63,350 bases of DNA from VRUE01 sp033856275 (GTDB lineage: Bacteria > Actinomycetota > Thermoleophilia > Solirubrobacterales > 70-9). The stretch spans positions 1 to 63,350 of the forward strand of contig JAWVFJ010000042.1 of the NCBI GenBank assembly GCA_033856275.1, in the 5' to 3' direction. A model generated the notes under the pieces. The model was not told the DNA's origin. It worked only from the letters and a program-made list of their open reading frames with translations, and made no database searches. This document shows, piece by piece, positions 58,546 to 63,350 of this stretch. Both the position numbers and the translations under genes were made by a program. How positions within the stretch are numbered: the stretch's first letter is position 1; the number at the start of each line of letters is the position of its first letter.

Positions 58546-60879
58546 ATGAGGGTTCTGGTTACCGGTGGCGGCGGCTTCATCGGCTCCCACGTCGTCGACC
58601 GCCTGATCGAGCGCGGCATCACACCGCGGATCTTCGACCTCAGCGCCTCGCCCTACCACTCACCGCTCGAAGTCGAGACCTTCACCGGCAGCATCACCGA
58701 CCCGGCCAACCTCGACCTGGCGATGCGCGACTGCGACGCCGTGATCCACCTCGCCGCCGTTGCCGACGTCGGCCACGTCCTCGCTGACCCGGTCCTGGCC
58801 GAGGAGGTCAACACCCGCGGCACCCTCAACGTGCTCGAGGCCGCCTGCCGGGCCAAGGTCGGTCGCGTCGTCTATGGCTCGACGACCTGGGTCTACAGCG
58901 ACTGTGTCGAGCAGGACGTTGACGAGGAAATCCCGATCCCGGCGCCGCGCCACCTCTACACCGCGACCAAGTTGGCGGGCGAGACGTACTGCGCCGGCTA
59001 TGCCGAGCTCTATGAACTGGAGAGCACCATCCTGCGCTTTGGCATTCCCTATGGCCCTCGCGCTCGGGCTGCCGGTGTCGTTGCCAAGTTCACCGACCTT
59101 GCCTTCGAAGGCAAGGCGCTGACGATCGCTGGCGACGGCAGCCAGACCCGCAGCTTCATCTACGTCGAGGACCTCGCCGAAGGGATCGTCGCTGCTCTGG
59201 CTCCGGAGGCGGCCGGTCGCACCTACAACCTCTCCGGTGACGAAGTCGTGACGATCCTCGAAATCGCCGAGCGGGTGCAGGAAAACACCGATGGCTGCGA
59301 GATCGTCCACACGCCCCCGCGCCCGGGCGACTTTCCAGGCAAGGCGATCTCCAACGAGCGGGCGCTCGAGGAGCTCGGCTGGAGGGCCGAGACCAGCTTC
59401 AAGGAAGGCGTCCGCAAGTACGTCGAATGGGTTCGCAACAGCATCCGTCCGCCTGACCCGATCCCCGGCAAGCGGCCTTCGATGAACGGCAACGAACGCG
59501 CGGCCGGCGCGATGCTGGCGGGGGCCTCACGCTTCGAAGAACGCGATCCTCGAGTTCTCATCCTCACTGCCGACATCGGCGAGGGGCACGATCTGCCGGC
59601 CCGGATAGTCAAGGCGGACCTCGAAGCGGACATTCCCGGCGCAGAGGTGGAGATCGTCAATGGGCTGCGGGAGATGGGACGGATCAGCTCCTCGGTGGCT
59701 CGCGATGGGTCCCGCTTCACCTTTCGCTGGGTGCCCTGGCTGTTCGATATCCAGTACTGGCTGATCACGAAGTTCGCGCCCACCCGTTGGCTGATGCACC
59801 ACCTCAGCTACCTGCTCGGCGCGCGCGGGCTGCTGCGGGCGATCGAGAAGCACCAGCCCGACGTCGTCATCTCCACCTATCCCGGCGTTACGGCGGTGCT
59901 TGGGATGCTGCGCGAGAACCGCCGCCTTCTGGTCCCGGTGCAGTCGGCGATCACCGACCTGGCCGGCTTGCGGTACTGGGTGCACCCCGGCGTCGATCTG
60001 CACTACGTCACCCATCCGGAGTCGATCGAGGAGGTCGAACGGCTGGCCGGGCCGGCCAGCGTCGAGTGGATGCGCCCACCGATTTCACCGGAGTTCCTGA
60101 TGCCGCGCACGCGCAGCGACGCGCGGCAGGCACTCGACGTTCCCGTTCACGCCAGGCTCATCCTCGTCTCCGGCGGCGGCTGGGGCATCGGCAACCTCGA
60201 GGGCGCGATCCGCTCGGCGCTCACAGCCGACGACACCAACGTCGTCTGCATCACCGGGCGCAACGAGGTCGCCCGCGAGAAGCTGGAGCAGCGTTTCGCC
60301 CAGAACGAGCGGGTGCGGATCATCGGCTTCACCGAGCAGATGAGCGACTGGATGGCGGCTGCCGACGCGATGGTCCACTCGACCGCCGGCCTGACCGTGC
60401 TCGAGGCCCACATCCGCGGTTGCCCGGTTGTCTCCTTTGGCTTCTCGGCTGGGCACCTGCGGGCCAACAACGCTGCCTTCGAGCGCTTCGGGCTAGCCGA
60501 GGTGGCGCGCTCCGAGCATGAGCTGGGCTCGGTGCTGCGCCATCTCAGCCGCGAGCGACGTCCGCCCGACTCCTCCTTCGCCTCGCTGCCCTCGATCGCC
60601 TCGCGGGCCCTGACCGTGAGGCCGCGGGTGCGCCCGCAACCAGTCTGGCGCCTGCGCATGGAGCGCGTTGTCGCCGCGGTTAGCCTGGCCGCGATCTTCG
60701 TCGTGATGCTCTTCACTGTGATCGACCGGGAAGCGCCCTACAAGGTGATCGCCAAGCCGCTCGAGGGACGCATTCACATTGGCCGGGACAATGACACCTC
60801 CCCTCCGGAAGGGATCAAGGCCAGCTCGAAGCAACAGCCTTCTCCGACGCGCCAGGCCACCGCCCACAAAGGCCCTTGA
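58546..60879 (+). CDS. Fusion of NAD-dependent sugar epimerase/dehydratase and GT-B glycosyltransferase with C-terminal membrane helix
   Basis: A 777-residue protein. Residues 1-300 are an extended SDR: VLVTGGGGFIGSHVVDRL, the YxxxK pair in YTATKLAGE, and a C-terminal VRKYVEWV helix. Residues 335-705 resemble the MGDG synthase/diacylglycerol glucosyltransferase GT-B family (ILTADIGEGHDLPARIVKADL, DVVISTYPGVTAVLG, donor-site ILVSGGGWGIGNLEGAI and HSTAGLTVLEAHIRGCPVVSFGF). A membrane helix lies near 707-727 with a charged tail outside. It could make and transfer its own nucleotide sugar at the membrane. Its stop overlaps the deacetylase start. Confidence 0.88.
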   Translation: MRVLVTGGGGFIGSHVVDRLIERGITPRIFDLSASPYHSPLEVETFTGSITDPANLDLAMRDCDAVIHLAAVADVGHVLADPVLAEEVNTRGTLNVLEAACRAKVGRVVYGSTTWVYSDCVEQDVDEEIPIPAPRHLYTATKLAGETYCAGYAELYELESTILRFGIPYGPRARAAGVVAKFTDLAFEGKALTIAGDGSQTRSFIYVEDLAEGIVAALAPEAAGRTYNLSGDEVVTILEIAERVQENTDGCEIVHTPPRPGDFPGKAISNERALEELGWRAETSFKEGVRKYVEWVRNSIRPPDPIPGKRPSMNGNERAAGAMLAGASRFEERDPRVLILTADIGEGHDLPARIVKADLEADIPGAEVEIVNGLREMGRISSSVARDGSRFTFRWVPWLFDIQYWLITKFAPTRWLMHHLSYLLGARGLLRAIEKHQPDVVISTYPGVTAVLGMLRENRRLLVPVQSAITDLAGLRYWVHPGVDLHYVTHPESIEEVERLAGPASVEWMRPPISPEFLMPRTRSDARQALDVPVHARLILVSGGGWGIGNLEGAIRSALTADDTNVVCITGRNEVAREKLEQRFAQNERVRIIGFTEQMSDWMAAADAMVHSTAGLTVLEAHIRGCPVVSFGFSAGHLRANNAAFERFGLAEVARSEHELGSVLRHLSRERRPPDSSFASLPSIASRALTVRPRVRPQPVWRLRMERVVAAVSLAAIFVVMLFTVIDREAPYKVIAKPLEGRIHIGRDNDTSPPEGIKASSKQQPSPTRQATAHKGP

Positions 60880-61577
60880 TCAGGACGCTGCTCGGCGCTG
60901 GCGCCTCGGCGGCGGCCGTGCTGCATGCCGGGCCAGCGCTGGCGCCGGTCGTTCCCGGTCTCGGCCCCACCCTGGGAATCGAGATGCGCCAAGAGGGCGA
61001 TCCGGGGGTCGCTCTCACCTTCGATGACGGACCGCACCCGCAGGGAACGCCGGCCGCGCTTGAGGTCCTGCGCGAGCACCGCGCAACGGCGACCTTCTTC
61101 CTTGCCGGCGAGCAGGTCGTGCGCCGGCCGGCACTGGTGACGGAGATCGTCGCCGCGGGGCACCGTGTCGAGCTGCACTGCTATCGACACCGCAATCTCC
61201 TGCGGCTCAGCGTGCAGCGGTTCCTCGAGGACGCCGAGCGAGCCCGTGTGGCGATAGAGGATGCAGGTGGGCAGGCCGTAGCCGACTACCGGCCGCCCTA
61301 CGGAGTCTTCAGTGCGGCCACCCTGGGCGCTGTGCGCCGTCGCGGCTGGCGCCCAGTGCTGTGGTCACGCTGGGGACGGGACTGGAACCGCCGCGCGAGC
61401 GCCGAGTCGATTGCCCGTCTCGCAAGCACCCGCATCGGGGCCGGAGACATCGTCCTCTTGCATGACGCCGACTACTACAGCGCGCCGGGCTCCTGGGTGC
61501 GCACGGCGGCGGCGCTGCCGCTGATCCTCGAGGAGATCGAGGAGCGGGGGCTGAAGACGACCTCGCTGCGCCGCTGA
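60876..61577 (+). CDS. Polysaccharide deacetylase (NodB/CE4 family)
   Basis: TTG 60876 overlaps the fusion gene stop by 4 bp. The 233-residue product has an N-terminal hydrophobic segment, then the CE4 motifs: TFDDGPHP (catalytic base and metal Asp, near residue 49), the HRVELHCYRHRN segment for the metal-binding histidines, and RPPYGVFS, ending with LLHDADYY. CE4 enzymes remove N- or O-acetyl groups from cell-surface glycans. With DegT and the epimerase-transferase fusion it forms a probable three-gene glycan or glycolipid operon. Confidence 0.9.
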   Translation: MIRTLLGAGASAAAVLHAGPALAPVVPGLGPTLGIEMRQEGDPGVALTFDDGPHPQGTPAALEVLREHRATATFFLAGEQVVRRPALVTEIVAAGHRVELHCYRHRNLLRLSVQRFLEDAERARVAIEDAGGQAVADYRPPYGVFSAATLGAVRRRGWRPVLWSRWGRDWNRRASAESIARLASTRIGAGDIVLLHDADYYSAPGSWVRTAAALPLILEEIEERGLKTTSLRR

Positions 61578-61681
61578 GAGGGCGGCGCGAGGGTCCACTG
61601 GTCGCAACCGGCGAACGCTTCGTCGAGGCGCCGCGCCATCGTGCTGCGGGGCCGATCCTGGTCGAAGATTTCCTTGGACAT
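61475..61681 (-). CDS. Possible small antisense-overlapping reading frame
   Basis: A 68-codon frame starting ATG 61681 with GGAG five bases upstream (MSKEIFDQDRPRSTMARRLDEAF). Its first third lies in the gap after the deacetylase gene, and the rest overlaps that gene in antisense. The N-terminal part looks protein-like, but the Ser-rich remainder looks like an antisense shadow. I do not recognise it. Confidence 0.2.
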   Translation of the reverse strand: MSKEIFDQDRPRSTMARRLDEAFAGCDQWTLAPPSQRRSEVVFSPRSSISSRISGSAAAVRTQEPGAL

Positions 61682-61891
61682 GGCTCTCCGTCCTGTAGGG
61701 AACGTTGGGGCAGCTTCACTTGTGGATCGGACGAAAAAATCCAAAGCGCGCGAAACGGTGCATTTCGTGACAGAAATGCACCAACTAGGTCCTTGTAAGG
61801 ATGTACGTAGACGTTTATTCTGCTTGCGCTGACTGGCCTAACGGCAGTCTCGGTGTCTTGGAATCACGGGACAATCAAGGGGAGGGGAGCG
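61578..61891. other. Intergenic region before the secreted protease gene
   Basis: This 314-base stretch separates the deacetylase and protease genes. Apart from the weak antisense frame in its left third I see no gene. The part 61725-61830 is AT-richer than the surroundings and is the probable promoter zone for the protease. No repeat or RNA structure stands out. Confidence 0.5.
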
Positions 61892-63350
61892 ATGGGACTG
61901 TTTTCGGGCAGGACGGCCCTTGGTCGATTTTTCGGGTTGGTGACCGTCCTCGCTGTCGCGGCGATTGCCGCACCGCTTGCCTCTGCCGATATCCACCCCT
62001 TTGAAGTCAACGAATACCGCAAGGACTTCGACGTCCCGGTGGCTCAGGCTGAAGAAGCGCTGGAAACGCAGGAAGCCGGCACCGAAGCTGACATCGTCGG
62101 CGCCCTTGCAGATCGGCTTGGGTCCAGCTACGCCGGCGTTTGGTTCGACAATCAAACGGGCGAATTCGTGATTCCGATTGCCGCTGGCTCCGGGAGGGAC
62201 GTGGCTCGCAGCGAGCTCACGAAGGCAGACCTTCAAGGGGACTTTCGTATCGCTGCGGTGCGATCGAGCTGGGCCGAGCTTGAAGTCGCTCAGAGGCGGC
62301 TTGACACCGCCCTTTCCACCTTGGTCGATGGGGGTCTCGTGCAGACTTCCCTTGACCCCAGAACCAACTCGGTCGTCATCGCCGAAGCTGAAGGAATCGA
62401 CAGCACCGCGAAAGCGGATCTGCTGCAGCAGGCGACGGCGCAGGAGGTCAAGGTAGAAATTCGAGGACGCGGACTCGACCGCTTTCAAATGACCCCGGCA
62501 GCATGTAGCGATCTCTCGATTGCGTCGTGCGATGCGCCAATGCGAGGTGGTGTGCCCATCCAGGAAAACGGCCCCGGCCCTGAAGAAGGGATAACGGGGG
62601 CGAGCTGTACCGCCGGGTTCAAGGCGCTTGGTGTTGGGAACGGCAATCGGTACGTGATAACGGCAGGGCACTGTGCGAAGGAACCGGACAGGCAGTACAT
62701 GGCCGCCTTCGACAGCTTGGGTCACGAACATTACCTCGGCTATACAGAGCAGGCGTACTGGGGCAACGGTCACGATGTGGCGAAGATCAATGCGACGGGC
62801 GTGGCCTACTGGGATATTCCATCTTGGCCCAATTGGGTCGTCGAATGGAGCAGGAACGCAGGCGGATTTCCCCTTGACCCTGCTCACAAAATCACTTCGG
62901 AAGCGTCCAGCTTCCTCGGGCAGTACGTATGCCACTCAGGTGCGACGACTGGGACGAGCTGCGGCTATGTCAGGGCATTGAACGTTCCTGTCAGCTATGA
63001 ACCAAGCCCGCTGCAGGAACCAGGTCGCACCATAACCGTCAACCACATGACGGAAGCCTATGGCGTTTGCATTGAAGGGGGAGACAGTGGGGGCCCGGTC
63101 TTCGCGGGCAATACGGCGCTCGGGATCACTTCGTTTAAGGACGCCGAACTGCCTGAATGCAACAACGTCGATGTGTATTCGGAGATCACCGAAGACACCA
63201 GCCTTCTTGGTGTCAAGATCGGACCCTTTGCCACCACCACGGACACCGCCGTCGCCGGAGTCATCAACGGCCAGCCCGGTTCGGTGACCGTCAACGGCCA
63301 CGTCTACTCCAATGCGCCGGTCAACAACGCCCATGTCTATCTCAACTTCT
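61892..63350 (+). CDS. Secreted streptogrisin-like serine protease, 3' end outside window
   Basis: ATG 61892 follows GGGGAGGGGAG. The 486 codons present encode a signal peptide (about 1-33, ending ASA), a propeptide of about 180 residues with an alpha-lytic-protease-type pattern (FDNQTGEFVIPIA, VRSSWAELEVAQRRL), and a chymotrypsin-fold domain. The triad is visible: His260 in ITAGHC, Asp295 in NGHDVAKI and Ser399 in GDSGGPVF. Cys pairs flank it (YVCHSGATTGTSCGYV), as in streptogrisins. After about residue 450 a further domain begins (GSVTVNGHVYSN). Such proteases are exported as zymogens and self-process. Confidence 0.9.
   Translation, partial: MGLFSGRTALGRFFGLVTVLAVAAIAAPLASADIHPFEVNEYRKDFDVPVAQAEEALETQEAGTEADIVGALADRLGSSYAGVWFDNQTGEFVIPIAAGSGRDVARSELTKADLQGDFRIAAVRSSWAELEVAQRRLDTALSTLVDGGLVQTSLDPRTNSVVIAEAEGIDSTAKADLLQQATAQEVKVEIRGRGLDRFQMTPAACSDLSIASCDAPMRGGVPIQENGPGPEEGITGASCTAGFKALGVGNGNRYVITAGHCAKEPDRQYMAAFDSLGHEHYLGYTEQAYWGNGHDVAKINATGVAYWDIPSWPNWVVEWSRNAGGFPLDPAHKITSEASSFLGQYVCHSGATTGTSCGYVRALNVPVSYEPSPLQEPGRTITVNHMTEAYGVCIEGGDSGGPVFAGNTALGITSFKDAELPECNNVDVYSEITEDTSLLGVKIGPFATTTDTAVAGVINGQPGSVTVNGHVYSNAPVNNAHVYLNF

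Overview
The window is GC-rich, densely coding bacterial DNA. The best fit is a monoderm actinobacterium of the Thermoleophilia/Solirubrobacterales type. The reasons are secreted Ig-like repeat proteins of the style common there, a paired Get3/ArsA-like ATPase locus, a DipZ-type CcdA-TlpA fusion, an Rv3030-Rv3032-like glycan triad, an Rv1264-like cyclase and an Rv1747-like FHA-ABC protein. This placement is inferred from protein families, not from a marker gene. I see no rRNA, tRNA, CRISPR array or insertion sequence.

Region 1 (1-14.9 kb) is a type IV pilus locus. The + strand carries the end of pilT, pilC, a 937-residue polytopic protein with a C-terminal OmpA-like domain, a well-formed GEMM-I (c-di-GMP class I) riboswitch, pilA, a secreted Ig-like protein and the prepilin peptidase pilD. 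The - strand carries a tightly overlapping operon: PilV-, PilW- and PilX-like minor pilins, then pilM, pilN, pilO and a fourth membrane component.

Region 2 (15-24.4 kb) holds an HxlR regulator with palindromic operators, an unrecognised 542-residue protein, two Get3/ArsA-like ATPases (one lacking the signature lysine), a translationally coupled ParA-FtsZ pair, a gamma-glutamyltranspeptidase and an Rv1264-like adenylate cyclase.

Region 3 (24.4-30.5 kb) looks like alpha-glucan metabolism: two methyltransferases, a GH57 branching enzyme, a GT4 glucosyltransferase and a hexapeptide acyltransferase. The order recalls the mycobacterial methylglucose lipopolysaccharide genes. An XRE regulator and a Phd-PIN toxin-antitoxin pair sit inside it.

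Region 4 (30.5-49 kb) is acyl-CoA and redox metabolism: a MeaB GTPase, a PRC-barrel protein, DipZ, a two-component system, acyl-CoA dehydrogenase, aldehyde dehydrogenase, HxlR regulator, PaaI thioesterase, PepA, thiolase, a HAD phosphatase, a split B12 mutase, EtfB, EtfA and ETF-quinone oxidoreductase. The mutase carries Phe and Gln at the two positions that separate isobutyryl-CoA mutase from methylmalonyl-CoA mutase. Dehydrogenase electrons would pass through ETF and ETF-QO to quinone, with the mutase and MeaB handling branched or C4 acyl-CoA.

Region 5 (49-56.4 kb) is a probable cell-envelope signalling island. It has two membrane Ser/Thr kinases, one ending in a SPOR domain and one in an unrecognised extracellular domain. 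It also has a kinase-less copy of that domain, a beta-lactamase-fold protein and, divergently, a double-FHA ABC transporter.

Region 6 (56.4-63.35 kb) has a NIPA/DMT-like membrane protein, a DegT-family aminotransferase, an epimerase-glycosyltransferase fusion, a polysaccharide deacetylase and the start of a secreted streptogrisin-like protease cut by the window end. Several non-coding inverted repeats (36.56-36.68 kb and 43.04-43.14 kb) are not explained by the genes.
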